Assembly (NCBI GenBank): GCA_051008975.1
Contig: JBPCXA010000033.1
Location: forward strand, 1-21,641
Length of the DNA stretch: 21,641 nucleotides
Source of the DNA: Persebacter sp051008975
Lineage (GTDB): Bacteria; Pseudomonadota; Gammaproteobacteria; Tethybacterales; Persebacteraceae
Direction: 5' to 3'
The notes under the pieces were generated by a model, which worked only from the letters and a program-made list of their open reading frames with translations, was not told the origin of the DNA and searched no databases. A program made the position numbers and the translations under genes. This document shows positions 7,433 to 15,499 of the stretch, one piece after another (within the stretch, counting starts at the first letter, position 1; each line of letters begins with the position of its first letter).

Positions 7433-8227
7433 TTATCGCCAACCCGCCGGATCGCCGGCGGCGACCGTTCCGCCGCGCCGCACCGCGCATTTAATTCCCA
7501 TTTCGTTCCGCCGATAATGCCGCGAAAGCATTTCGGGAATGTTAATGTCGCGCTCGCCGGTATGCGGATTTACCCGCGTCGCCGCGCAGCGCGCCACCCC
7601 CTCCACCGCCGTCAACTCCGCCTCTTCGCCGAGATGCAATGTGTCGCCGATGTGATTCATTTCGTCCAATGCTTCGCCGCCGTCTATGACAATGTTCGCG
7701 CGAAATCTTTCCGGCGAAAGCGGCGCGCCGATCCGCCGCGAAAGATCCGCCGCGTCCGCCGTAAAAAGCGCGGTCAGCGGCGAATCCGCGTAATCCCACG
7801 CCGGACGCGAATCGCAGTCGGCGAGCGCGATGGAATCGTCCGCGAAAAAATCGCGCAAAAAATTTTCAATGCGCCGCCGCGCGCCGTCGTCTTCGGGATC
7901 GCCGCACACCGAATCGCCGCCGCGCGCGCGAATTGTCAGCGCGCCGTTCTGCAAGGACGAATGCAGGTCGGAAAGGCGCGGATCTTTTTTGAGGGTGGGG
8001 CCGTAGTTCCACGGACGCCATTTTTCGCGTCCGCAAAGTAGCGCGGACACGTCGGCGGTCGCCATCATCCACCGCCGGTCTCCGGCGATTCCGCGCCCCG
8101 GCGAAATCTCCGCCGCCGGCAGCGATTCGCCGCCCAATCCCTTCACCGGATACCGCCAAACGGCCGCGACAAAAAACGAATCGGTCATTTGGATGGATGT
8201 CTGATATTTATCAGACGCCCATTTCAT
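7433..8227 (-). CDS. MOSC-domain protein (YcbX-like, molybdenum-cofactor associated)
   Basis: This is a 264-residue protein. After a short extension it shows VWRYPVKGLGGESL and GIAGDRRWMM, typical of the MOSC N-terminal beta-barrel domain. It then has a C-terminal MOSC domain with the conserved cysteine C214 in VARCAATRVNPHTGERD. Such proteins are thought to handle molybdenum cofactor or sulfur in oxidoreductases, for example YcbX in N-hydroxylated compound reduction. The substrate here is unknown. The ATG at 8227 has GAGGTG at good spacing but lies inside the last codons of the upstream AAA gene. The ATG at 8188 (MTDSFFVAAVW) fits homologue N-termini better but lacks a clear ribosome site. 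Confidence 0.85.
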   Translation of the reverse strand: MKWASDKYQTSIQMTDSFFVAAVWRYPVKGLGGESLPAAEISPGRGIAGDRRWMMATADVSALLCGREKWRPWNYGPTLKKDPRLSDLHSSLQNGALTIRARGGDSVCGDPEDDGARRRIENFLRDFFADDSIALADCDSRPAWDYADSPLTALFTADAADLSRRIGAPLSPERFRANIVIDGGEALDEMNHIGDTLHLGEEAELTAVEGVARCAATRVNPHTGERDINIPEMLSRHYRRNEMGIKCAVRRGGTVAAGDPAGWR

Positions 8228-9293
8228 TCAACACCTCTTCGGCGATTTCCTTGGAGAACTCTTTTTGTCCGTCCAATTTGGCGCGTCCGCGTTTGAACAC
8301 TCTTCCCATCGTCATGATGATTTGGCGGGGAAGAAGTGTCTGCGCTCTGTTCAGCATAAAATCAACCGCTTCTTCCGTGAAGGGATAAAACGGATGAGGA
8401 GGGTTGAAGCCGGGAACGCGGGATTCCTTTAAGAAATCCTTGACAAATTGTTTTGCGCCGGCAATGTCAAGGTCGTTCACCGCAATGTACGGGCGCGTTC
8501 TGCGCTCCAACAAGGCGGGAGGAATAGCGGCGTCAAGCACTGCCGTTTCGGTTGAAAAGGCGAGAATCATGGCAAACCGGCCGTCAATCCGATTGATTAA
8601 TTCGCGGCACGAACGCCAAAAAGACAGGGAAATGGCGGGTTTCTGTTCCAGCAATTCCTCAACCTCGTCCACAAAAACATACACCGCCGGATAAGGAGCG
8701 GGTTGCCCCTTTATGGCGGTCGTCATAATTTTGACGAGCGCGGCCATCAGCGTGGCGGCGGAAGCATCGGTCTTTGCCTCCTGCCGGAGATACACTTTCG
8801 CGTTCCGGTGCAAAAGCGCGCTTATCAGCGGCTTTTCAATGGGATCAAACGCGGACTCCGCTATTGTATCCGCAAGCGCGCGGAGTTCAATGGACGCGGA
8901 CTCCGCCTTTGCCGCTTTTGCAGATGAATCCTTAATCTTCTCGCGCAATTCGGAAAAGAAAGTGTCCCCACATTCGTCCACGAGCGAGAGAAACAACTCG
9001 GCGAAGATGTTTTTATCTCCGCGCAAAGTTCTGCCGGCATAAAACGAATACCCCGTTTTGTTCTGGCGAATCAGATGCGTAAAATGACGCAAAGCATGCG
9101 TTTTGCCGCTGCCCCAGTCGCCCACCAAAATCACGAATTCGCTACTCCCGATGTCCTCGGGCAAGGCGCTCCGCACCACATCCTGAATCCGGGCTTTGGT
9201 TTCAGGCATACCCGCCCATATTGGGGCGTTTTCGTCTTTCACCAAGTGGTGAAATGGATTGAATTTCAATCCGAATTGTTCCGTGTCCGACAT
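8211..9293 (-). CDS. ORC/Cdc6-like AAA ATPase, last gene of the island
   Basis: This 360-residue P-loop ATPase has an N-terminal FNPFHHL segment like ORC/Cdc6 and ExeA/TnsC-type ATPases, then Walker A GDWGSGKT (58-65), Walker B VYVFVDE (204-210), a sensor-1-like ILAFSTE (243-249), a candidate arginine finger LLERR (261-265), and a helical C-terminus. It may load or regulate a DNA-bound complex, but this is inferred from fold only. The ATG at 9293 is chosen because GGAGG lies four bases before it; an upstream ATG at 9314 has nothing comparable. The first 28 bases overlap the end of the PLD gene. Its 3' end overlaps the extended MOSC start. The exact family is not recognised. Confidence 0.8.
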   Translation of the reverse strand: MSDTEQFGLKFNPFHHLVKDENAPIWAGMPETKARIQDVVRSALPEDIGSSEFVILVGDWGSGKTHALRHFTHLIRQNKTGYSFYAGRTLRGDKNIFAELFLSLVDECGDTFFSELREKIKDSSAKAAKAESASIELRALADTIAESAFDPIEKPLISALLHRNAKVYLRQEAKTDASAATLMAALVKIMTTAIKGQPAPYPAVYVFVDEVEELLEQKPAISLSFWRSCRELINRIDGRFAMILAFSTETAVLDAAIPPALLERRTRPYIAVNDLDIAGAKQFVKDFLKESRVPGFNPPHPFYPFTEEAVDFMLNRAQTLLPRQIIMTMGRVFKRGRAKLDGQKEFSKEIAEEVLNEMGV

Positions 9294-9796
9294 GCTGCCT
9301 CCAAGGTTCTCCAATGATGATATTCCGTACTGCTTCCCGACAGCCGTTCAAACTGACGGGCGATGCCGTCATTTTCGCATTTTTGAGAGAAAAAAGCAAC
9401 AATTTCGTCATTTGTCTTAAATCCGCCCATACTAAAATTGGCGGAACCGACAAAAGCCGCACGGTCTCCTTCCGGAAAGTGAAATTGATAAACTTTTGCG
9501 TGCAAAAACGGCTGGGTGCGAATCAGCAAGCGGACGCCTTGCGCGACCATCAAATCAGCCTCCGTTTTGGAAAGCACGCCTGTTTTTAGGTCGCCATCCC
9601 TGGGCTTGCCCGTGATAATGTTCAATTTGCAGTCGCGCGCCAGCAAATAACCGGAAAATAACAAAGCCGTGGACCAGCCTGGAATGCCGGTAATATAAGG
9701 CGCGGCCATCCACAACTCGGTGGGATTCCGGGAAAGGCACCGGCCGAATATCTTGCGGAACTGGCGAGTGTCCAAAATTTTAACGGCTGCAGACAT
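9266..9796 (-). CDS. PLD-superfamily nuclease-like protein (single HKD motif)
   Basis: In this 176-residue protein, H99 and K101 in LHAKVYQFHFP are followed by VGSANFSMGGF (116-126) and E131. This is the PLD active-site pattern seen in PLD-type restriction nucleases (BfiI/NgoFVII-like) and DISARM DrmC-type proteins. One motif per chain implies a dimer forms the active site, as in BfiI and Nuc. Substrate DNA is inferred from family and company, not shown. The gene follows the 386-residue gene after 15 bases and overlaps the AAA gene by 28 bases, so the PLD and AAA products are probably made together. Confidence 0.85.
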   Translation of the reverse strand: MSAAVKILDTRQFRKIFGRCLSRNPTELWMAAPYITGIPGWSTALLFSGYLLARDCKLNIITGKPRDGDLKTGVLSKTEADLMVAQGVRLLIRTQPFLHAKVYQFHFPEGDRAAFVGSANFSMGGFKTNDEIVAFFSQKCENDGIARQFERLSGSSTEYHHWRTLEAACRTRNNSD

Positions 9797-9803
9797 GGCG
9801 GAA

Positions 9804-9809
9804 ATTATA
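9804..9809 (-). promoter_or_regulatory. Possible internal -10 box before the PLD gene
   Basis: TATAAT lies seven bases upstream of the PLD ATG and starts inside the intergenic gap. It shares GGTATAATTTCCG with the ccmA promoter, so a short- or no-leader transcript of PLD plus AAA is possible. No good -35 box is seen, and the AT content alone could produce it. Confidence 0.25.
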
Positions 9810-9811
9810 CC

Positions 9812-10972
9812 CTACCGCAGCCGAAAATGACTTTGGGACAAATGCGGCTGCTGCGCGCAAGCAAATTTGTCTTTGTGCTTTTGCAGCAGCGTCCGGAATA
9901 AATCATGTTCGTCCACTTTGCCGCCCGATTGGCGCTCCAAAAAATACAAGTACGGCGCCACCACGTCCAAGGACGACTGCCGGAACCGCCCCAGTTGGAT
10001 GTTGCCGAATTCCGATTCCATAAAATCGGCGGTCTTGTCCATCATCGCCTCTTTTTGCGATTCGTCCGCCAATTTTTGGGAAGGGCGCAAAAGCCGCCAA
10101 GCGGGGGCGCACTGGTCGACGGGAATTTTGGCGACGGAAATGATTCTCGCCTTGGCGTAGCCCGCTGACGGGCCAAGCCAAAAAAACGGACTGGACGACA
10201 CGGACGGAAGTTGCTCCGCCAAATCTCTTCCCGCCTCGGTGAGATTCCCGGAAACATCCAGATGCCCGAGGGACTCTCTTGCCCATTTTTTTCTTTGATT
10301 CAAATGATGAGCCGGCGTTTGTCCGTCAAATTGAAAAATTTTATCCAGGGCGAACTCGCGTTTTTTCCCCGTTTTGCCATGGCCCAGCCGCCGCCCAATC
10401 CAGCGGATATGGCGCTGAATTTGGCGGCGTTGAATGATGGAAGGGAAATATTTCACCATCCAGTCGCGGCGTTTTTCCAAAAGGTGGTAGTACTTGGAAT
10501 AAAAAAGCTCTTTGTCCGGCGCGCGCGCGCCGTTTTCGTCCGCCATTTTAATCAACAGCGCGTACATGTCAAAGTCCGCCGTAAGTAGGGCGTAGGTGAG
10601 AATAAATTTACGGAAATCCTCGTTCTTTGACATGACGGCGGCGCGACATGTCCGGCCCAGCGGAGTAAGGGCGATGTGCGAAGTGGACTCCAGTTTGCTG
10701 GACAGCGAAACGCTCCGAAACGACGCGCCCGGCAAGGCGCGGTACAACAGACCAAAGGCGATGCCGTGGTGCATGTGAACCTCGGCGCTTCGTTTTTCCA
10801 CTCGCTGCGCCTCAAAATACTCCCTTACTTTGTGGGCGAATGCGAACGGTTTTTGATTAAACAGTTCGTCGCCCGTGATGTCGGCGATTAAGTCCAATTT
10901 GGCGGAATTGGTGAGTCCGTTGTAGCGCGAAAGCGCCCGCCCCAACTCCCGCGCGCAAGCGTCCCAATCCAT
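9812..10972 (-). CDS. Unrecognised 386-residue island protein with possible winged-helix segments
   Basis: I do not recognise this family. The protein is soluble, with no signal peptide or membrane span. It is rich in charged helices, for example LLEKRRDWMVKYF and IIQRRQIQRHIRWIGRR around 165-195. Two segments resemble the wing ends of winged-helix domains: IALTPLGR (100-107) and GNLTEAGRDLAEQL (242-255). The middle is strongly basic, which would suit nucleic-acid binding. It starts one base after the HerA stop (TAATATG) and ends 15 bases before the PLD gene, so it belongs to the island operon. A DNA-recognition or adaptor role for the HerA and PLD proteins is a guess from position. Confidence 0.75.
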   Translation of the reverse strand: MDWDACARELGRALSRYNGLTNSAKLDLIADITGDELFNQKPFAFAHKVREYFEAQRVEKRSAEVHMHHGIAFGLLYRALPGASFRSVSLSSKLESTSHIALTPLGRTCRAAVMSKNEDFRKFILTYALLTADFDMYALLIKMADENGARAPDKELFYSKYYHLLEKRRDWMVKYFPSIIQRRQIQRHIRWIGRRLGHGKTGKKREFALDKIFQFDGQTPAHHLNQRKKWARESLGHLDVSGNLTEAGRDLAEQLPSVSSSPFFWLGPSAGYAKARIISVAKIPVDQCAPAWRLLRPSQKLADESQKEAMMDKTADFMESEFGNIQLGRFRQSSLDVVAPYLYFLERQSGGKVDEHDLFRTLLQKHKDKFACAQQPHLSQSHFRLR

Positions 10973-10973
10973 A

Positions 10974-12323
10974 TTAATCCGGCGTATCGCCGCCGTGTAC
11001 CGACAAGCGGGGACGCATAATCACGATAAAAGGCCGCTGGGTGGCCGCGTCCGCCAAAACCGCCTCGCCGGGTTTAAGCGACCGAATTAAATCCCCCGGC
11101 GTATTCAACGATTCTCCGCCGCATTTATAACCGGACGGCTTGGAAGTCGGCATGCGCGCGACCGCCGCTTGTACGTCGGCTTCGGTGCCGAGCGCGTGCG
11201 TGAACGTCATGTCAACTTGACTCATCAATTTGTCGTCCACAGCCGAGGGCTGCTGTGTCGCGAAAATTAGCGACAATCCCGAATCGCGTCCGCGTTTGAC
11301 ATAGTCAATCATTGGCTCGTTGGCGGACGTCCGTCCCTCGCGAGGCGCGATGACATGGGCTTCGTCCATCATAATCCAAAGACGCCGGGGTAAATTCTCT
11401 CCCGATCCTTTGCCGATGCCGCGTTTCGCCATTTTTTCTTGCTGATGGAAATCGGTCATGCGCGCGCTTAAAATCCGCGTCAAAATCGCCGCCGTCAACG
11501 CGCGCATGCTTTCCGGCAGTCCGCGCAAAAGCACCACCGACAACTTTCCCGGCGCGAGAAACGACCGCGCGTCAATACCGGGAGACCCTATAATTTTTGC
11601 GTTCACGATCGATTCCAAACGCCAACGCAACGCGTCAATCGTGGAAGATTGAAAATCGGACAAAACGCCGCCAGTCCGCGCGATTGCCAACAAAGTCGAC
11701 GGGCTGCGGTCTTTGCAGTTGCGCAACAATGACAGCAACGCCTGGCCGCACGGAGAATACCGTTCTTGTTCCAAAAGCGCGAGCCAGTCGGACTCGGCAA
11801 GTTGTTCGGGCGCGATTTTATATTCGCGCGCGTTCAGAACATGGGACGCCGCGCCGGCCGGAGTCCAGCATTGGATATTCGGAACCGCTTCCGGAGACAG
11901 TTTCCAACGCGCGAGCATATCCAAATGTTTTTTGTCGTGTTCGGCGGACGGCGCAAGCGACAAAGTCCAGAATTGATTCTGGACGTCAAAAATGACGATG
12001 GCGGGGAGGAGTGTGTCGCCCGCGCTGACTTGCGGCATGCCCGCGAGGCATTCCGCAAAGACGCCGAGGTTGAAACTTTTGCCGGTTCCGCGCATGCCGA
12101 ATATTCCGATGACGTTCGGAAAACCGGTATTCAACCAGACCGGCGAGTCAAAAACAGTTTTGCCTTTGCAATTTTCGGCGACCCTGCCGACATATCCGCC
12201 GCCGCTCCCGCCTTCGCGCCCGACCAAAACGGCGCGCGATTCGGAATCAAAACAAATGTGCGCGGCAGTCATCGCCGTGGAAAACCGCGACCTGCCCAGC
12301 ACTCTGTTGCCGAGTCGTTTCAT
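10974..12323 (-). CDS. HerA-type (FtsK-HerA superfamily) hexameric ATPase
   Basis: This 449-residue protein has Walker A GMRGTGKS (76-83), IVIFDVQNQFW (109-119), Walker B LWIMMDEAH (315-323) and GRDSGLSLIFATQQPSAV (345-362). The last is the hallmark HerA segment before sensor 2. HerA ATPases form hexameric DNA-pumping rings and commonly pair with nucleases (NurA, SIR2, DUF4297, PLD families). The ATG at 12323 overlaps the GNAT-ABC stop as ATGA and is followed by a plausible N-terminal barrel. The frame stays open up to 12506, but that part only shadows the ABC domain. The next gene begins one base after the stop. Confidence 0.88.
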   Translation of the reverse strand: MKRLGNRVLGRSRFSTAMTAAHICFDSESRAVLVGREGGSGGGYVGRVAENCKGKTVFDSPVWLNTGFPNVIGIFGMRGTGKSFNLGVFAECLAGMPQVSAGDTLLPAIVIFDVQNQFWTLSLAPSAEHDKKHLDMLARWKLSPEAVPNIQCWTPAGAASHVLNAREYKIAPEQLAESDWLALLEQERYSPCGQALLSLLRNCKDRSPSTLLAIARTGGVLSDFQSSTIDALRWRLESIVNAKIIGSPGIDARSFLAPGKLSVVLLRGLPESMRALTAAILTRILSARMTDFHQQEKMAKRGIGKGSGENLPRRLWIMMDEAHVIAPREGRTSANEPMIDYVKRGRDSGLSLIFATQQPSAVDDKLMSQVDMTFTHALGTEADVQAAVARMPTSKPSGYKCGGESLNTPGDLIRSLKPGEAVLADAATQRPFIVIMRPRLSVHGGDTPD

Positions 12324-14146
12324 ACGAATCCGCGGCGAAATTTGTGTTCGCCGTTTGCGGACAACAGTAAAATTCGGCGCGGGCGCAGCTCCGCCTGCAC
12401 TTTGCGCGCATCCGCCGTAGCGACAAGGAAGCAGACGCCTTCCGCCGCCGCGCCGCGGATTTTGCGGCATACCGCCGCCGATGTGTATTCGTCCAGCGGT
12501 TCGCAAAACTCGTCAATTATGACAATGTCCGGCTTTTTCGCCAAAGCGAGGGCGAGGGCGAGTCGATAGGACTGCCCGACGCTCATTGATCGCGCCGGAC
12601 GAACAAACAACTGCGCCTCCGCCAAACCCGCCCGCGCGAGAATTCGCATCGCATCATCCAAATGATGCCCACCGAGAAGTTCGATGGGAGATTGATTGCG
12701 CGGCGGGGCCTGCAACCATGCCACGCGCGCCTTGGAAATTTCGTTTTTGCCATCCACCCGGATGCCTACGGGCAGTCGCGCGCCGGTTTTGTTTTTTATG
12801 ACGCGGCGAATCCCTTCCAAAAACAGAGATTTGCCAACACCGCTGGCGCCGGTAATCAGGCAAATTTCCCCCGAGTAAAAATCGGCGGAGAAATCATGGA
12901 TGATTTTCGACTCAAAAATACCGCTGACTATTCCAAACGCCTCTTGAATTCTCCGGCACCGTTCGGAGTTTCGCGGCTTGACGCTGGCGGTGACGCTCAT
13001 GCTGCGCACAGACGCCGCCGGCACTTGTGCAGGCGGACGCGACTTCGCGGAAGGCGGGCTGTTCGGAGTTTGCGTGCGCAAATGGGCCCGCGCGGATTTC
13101 GTCAATCCGAGCATGTAAGTCGGCTTTTTACGCCGATATATGTCGTGCAGCAACAGCCAGTTTTTCCTGCTCAACTTTTCGGGAGGTTTGGACAACAATT
13201 TAATGATGCCGCCAACCGACTGTTCCTTGTCCGTCCGGATTGCGGCGATCTTCTCGGCATGCTTGCGGTGCATTGACATAATGCCGCCGCCGCCTTTCGG
13301 GTATCCTTGCGCGCTATCTTTGCGCCCCAAAAGATACGCCATCACCTCCGGCGCGCGTTTGTCATTCCCTTGCGTCTCCCCGACCTTGACGAATCCGCTT
13401 TTTTCCACGAAAGGCCAATAGCGGAGCATTTCGGCTATGATTTCTATAAAGCACGGACGCATTCCCCCGATGTGCCAGCGTTCGCGGGCGTATTCAATTG
13501 CCGCGTTCGTCAATTTCACCGCCAGCCCGAGACCCCGAAGTTCGGGATAGATGACGCACCGCGCAATGCGCACCAGCACATTGTTGTATTTTTTCGCCGT
13601 GTCCAAATCCCACCGTTTCCAGCGGATATTGAGATCGGAATCATGAAAGGGCGCGTCCAGAATTTTTCGACGCGCCACGTTCACCAGCATGCTGGACGAC
13701 AATTCCACGAATCCCGCGACTTCCGGCAGATTCCAGCGGTCGATTTTTGCAATAAGCGGGACGCGCCGCCCGACGCCGTTGCCGCCGCGGTAATGAAACC
13801 GGGTGAGCGCCTGGTATTCGCGCATTTCCGAGGCGGTTTCAATTTCTTTTATGACCAGCGGAATTTTTCTTCCGTTGACATAAAGGAATTTTTTGCACGA
13901 CCACGCCGGGTTGCTCTGAATTTCCCCGTCCATTTTACGGAGTTTGATCCATTGGCAACCATTGACGCGCCGGACTTTATCTTGCTTTGACACGGGCATA
14001 AAACGGCGCTCGCGCAAGGGGGATTCTCCCTCTAAATTTAATATCATAAACGCAGGATCTTGGGGATCTGGCGCGCGCGAGACAACCCGACGATAGCCCG
14101 CGCCAGTGGTCGCATTCGTTGTATCGGGAGTTTCAAACTTTTTCAT
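12320..14146 (-). CDS. GNAT acetyltransferase-ABC ATPase fusion (COG2401/MK0520-like), first gene of the island
   Basis: The protein has 608 residues. After about 90 residues of unknown type, a GNAT-like domain (about 100-270) shows FHYRGG, CVIYPELRGLGLAVKL (motif A, RGLGLA at 204-209) and MLRYWPFVEKSGF (240-252). A basic, proline-rich linker (about 345-395) leads to a full ABC ATPase domain with Walker A GASGVGKS (433-440), signature MSVGQ (521-525), Walker B IVIIDE (541-546) and D-loop EPLDE. There are no membrane spans, so it is not a transporter. The same fusion is known as COG2401, found in archaea and phages, with no settled function. The GNAT fold also occurs in the phage Mu DNA-modifying enzyme Mom, but a base-modifying role here is speculative. 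Confidence 0.85.
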   Translation of the reverse strand: MKKFETPDTTNATTGAGYRRVVSRAPDPQDPAFMILNLEGESPLRERRFMPVSKQDKVRRVNGCQWIKLRKMDGEIQSNPAWSCKKFLYVNGRKIPLVIKEIETASEMREYQALTRFHYRGGNGVGRRVPLIAKIDRWNLPEVAGFVELSSSMLVNVARRKILDAPFHDSDLNIRWKRWDLDTAKKYNNVLVRIARCVIYPELRGLGLAVKLTNAAIEYARERWHIGGMRPCFIEIIAEMLRYWPFVEKSGFVKVGETQGNDKRAPEVMAYLLGRKDSAQGYPKGGGGIMSMHRKHAEKIAAIRTDKEQSVGGIIKLLSKPPEKLSRKNWLLLHDIYRRKKPTYMLGLTKSARAHLRTQTPNSPPSAKSRPPAQVPAASVRSMSVTASVKPRNSERCRRIQEAFGIVSGIFESKIIHDFSADFYSGEICLITGASGVGKSLFLEGIRRVIKNKTGARLPVGIRVDGKNEISKARVAWLQAPPRNQSPIELLGGHHLDDAMRILARAGLAEAQLFVRPARSMSVGQSYRLALALALAKKPDIVIIDEFCEPLDEYTSAAVCRKIRGAAAEGVCFLVATADARKVQAELRPRRILLLSANGEHKFRRGFV

Positions 14147-14161
14147 GAGAATTTAAGGGAC

Positions 14162-14189
14162 ATTATACAAAACAATGCGTAAAAAACAA
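14162..14189 (-). promoter_or_regulatory. Promoter of the five-gene island
   Basis: TTGTTT (14184-14189) and a perfect TATAAT (14162-14167) are separated by 16 bases on the minus strand, about 15 bases before the GNAT-ABC ATG. The 63-base gap is AT-rich and has no terminator for the upstream flavoprotein gene, so read-through from the methylamine operon is also possible. Confidence 0.5.
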
Positions 14190-14209
14190 AATTTCTCCCT
14201 TTAATCAAA

Positions 14210-15499
14210 TCAACTCCACGGGAACGGGCTGTTGCTGGTCGGGTGGGTTTTGCCTTCGGCGTAGCGGGCGAAGCGGAACGGTTCCAGCAGCGCGCTTTTT
14301 TTGCCGCGCAGTTCCGCCGCCGCCAGTTTGCCGACGCCCAGCATTTTGTAGCCGTGGTTGGAATCGGCGATGACATAGACATTCCCGCAAAAACGGTCGA
14401 ACACCGGAAAACTGTCCGGCGTAAAACATCCGAGACCGCCCGACGGCTCGCGGCGGAACAAACGCGCCTTGCCGTTGAAACGCCCGTGGCAAAACGACAG
14501 CGCGGCGCACCACATCCGCGCGAAATCTTCGCCGACGACAAACTCCGGAGACGCCGGCCCGTACGGATCCACCTCCACTTCGTCCGCCGGACGAAGTACT
14601 TCGCGGGGCGCTGCGCCGCCCTGTACGCCGCCGAAATGAAAATCGGGCTTGTAATAAATCCCCCACATTTTGTCCGTAATCAGCGCGCCGGTTTCGTCGT
14701 GCAGCGGCTCGGCGCTGTCCACGTGGATGACCGGCGGTTCGCCGCCGTCCTCGCGCCGCAAAAAATCGGGCGGCACATCCAGCACGCCCTCTTCCAGCGC
14801 CCAATAGCGCCACATCGGCGCGCCGCCGGAGACCGTTTTCGGCAGTTCCAGCATGTCCCACAAAGATTTCACCCACGGTCCGGCGGCGACGACGACCTGT
14901 CCACATTCCACTTTTCCGCGGTCGGTCAGCACCGCGCGCACCGCGCCGCCGTTTTTCTCGAAACCGATGACGGTCGCGCCGCAGACGATTTTCGCGCCCG
15001 CCGCCTCCGCTTTTTTGGCGAGACCCTTCATGGACGCCATGTTGTTCGCGAAGCCGCCGCGTTTTTCGTGCAGCACCGACGCGACGCCGCGCGCGCGCCA
15101 GTCCGAAAACAGGCGTTTCATATACGCGTCGCATTCGCCCGCGCCCTCCACCAGCGTGGATTCGTAGCCGATGGCTTTTTGTTCGGCGTAAATTTGCGCG
15201 ACATCCGCCCGCATCGTTTCGGGGCTGACTTGCATATAGCCGACCGGATGATAACTGAACGCGGCGGGATCGCTTTCCCAAACTTCCACGCTGTGCGCCA
15301 TTAATTCGCGCATCGCGGGCTGAAAATAATTGTTGCGCACGACGCCGCAGGCGATGCCGGAGGCGCCCGCCCCGATTCCGGTTTTGTCGATCACCAGCAC
15401 ATCCTCCCCGGCGGCGGCCAAATGCCACGCCGTGGAAAGCCCGTGTATTCCCGCGCCGACGATGACGAAGTCCGCCCGGGCGGAAATGTCCGGGTTCAT
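14210..15499 (-). CDS. FAD-dependent amine oxidoreductase (sarcosine oxidase beta-like, DAO family)
   Basis: The 429-residue protein has an N-terminal Rossmann motif GAGIHG (15-20) and an E/D-type FAD ribose ligand in VLVIDKTGIGAGASG. The segment VRNNYFQPAMRELMAHSVEVWE resembles the equivalent part of heterotetrameric sarcosine oxidase beta. A C-terminal FAD segment NVYVIADSNHGYKMLGVGKL follows. DAO-family members of this kind oxidise secondary amines such as sarcosine or N-methylglutamate. With gmaS and tmm in the same cluster, an N-methyl amine substrate is likely, but the other subunits expected of sarcosine oxidase or N-methylglutamate dehydrogenase are not in the window. The ATG overlaps the stop of the small membrane protein (ATGA), so it is the last gene of that operon. 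Confidence 0.85.
   Translation of the reverse strand: MNPDISARADFVIVGAGIHGLSTAWHLAAAGEDVLVIDKTGIGAGASGIACGVVRNNYFQPAMRELMAHSVEVWESDPAAFSYHPVGYMQVSPETMRADVAQIYAEQKAIGYESTLVEGAGECDAYMKRLFSDWRARGVASVLHEKRGGFANNMASMKGLAKKAEAAGAKIVCGATVIGFEKNGGAVRAVLTDRGKVECGQVVVAAGPWVKSLWDMLELPKTVSGGAPMWRYWALEEGVLDVPPDFLRREDGGEPPVIHVDSAEPLHDETGALITDKMWGIYYKPDFHFGGVQGGAAPREVLRPADEVEVDPYGPASPEFVVGEDFARMWCAALSFCHGRFNGKARLFRREPSGGLGCFTPDSFPVFDRFCGNVYVIADSNHGYKMLGVGKLAAAELRGKKSALLEPFRFARYAEGKTHPTSNSPFPWS

Noticed and set aside
6296..8041. 581-codon open frame on the plus strand
   Set aside because: It is a shadow of the YyaL and MOSC genes, very Arg-rich, with no recognisable domain.
12324..12506. N-terminal extension of the HerA gene
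   Set aside because: It lies inside the ABC ATPase coding region in another frame. The ATG at 12323 forms a normal ATGA junction.
11766..12569. 267-codon plus-strand frame over the HerA/ABC genes
   Set aside because: It is an antisense shadow without motifs.
8211..14209. Island as an integrative element or prophage remnant
   Set aside because: No integrase, transposase, tRNA gene, terminal repeats or phage structural genes are visible, so only accessory-island status by composition and content is claimed.
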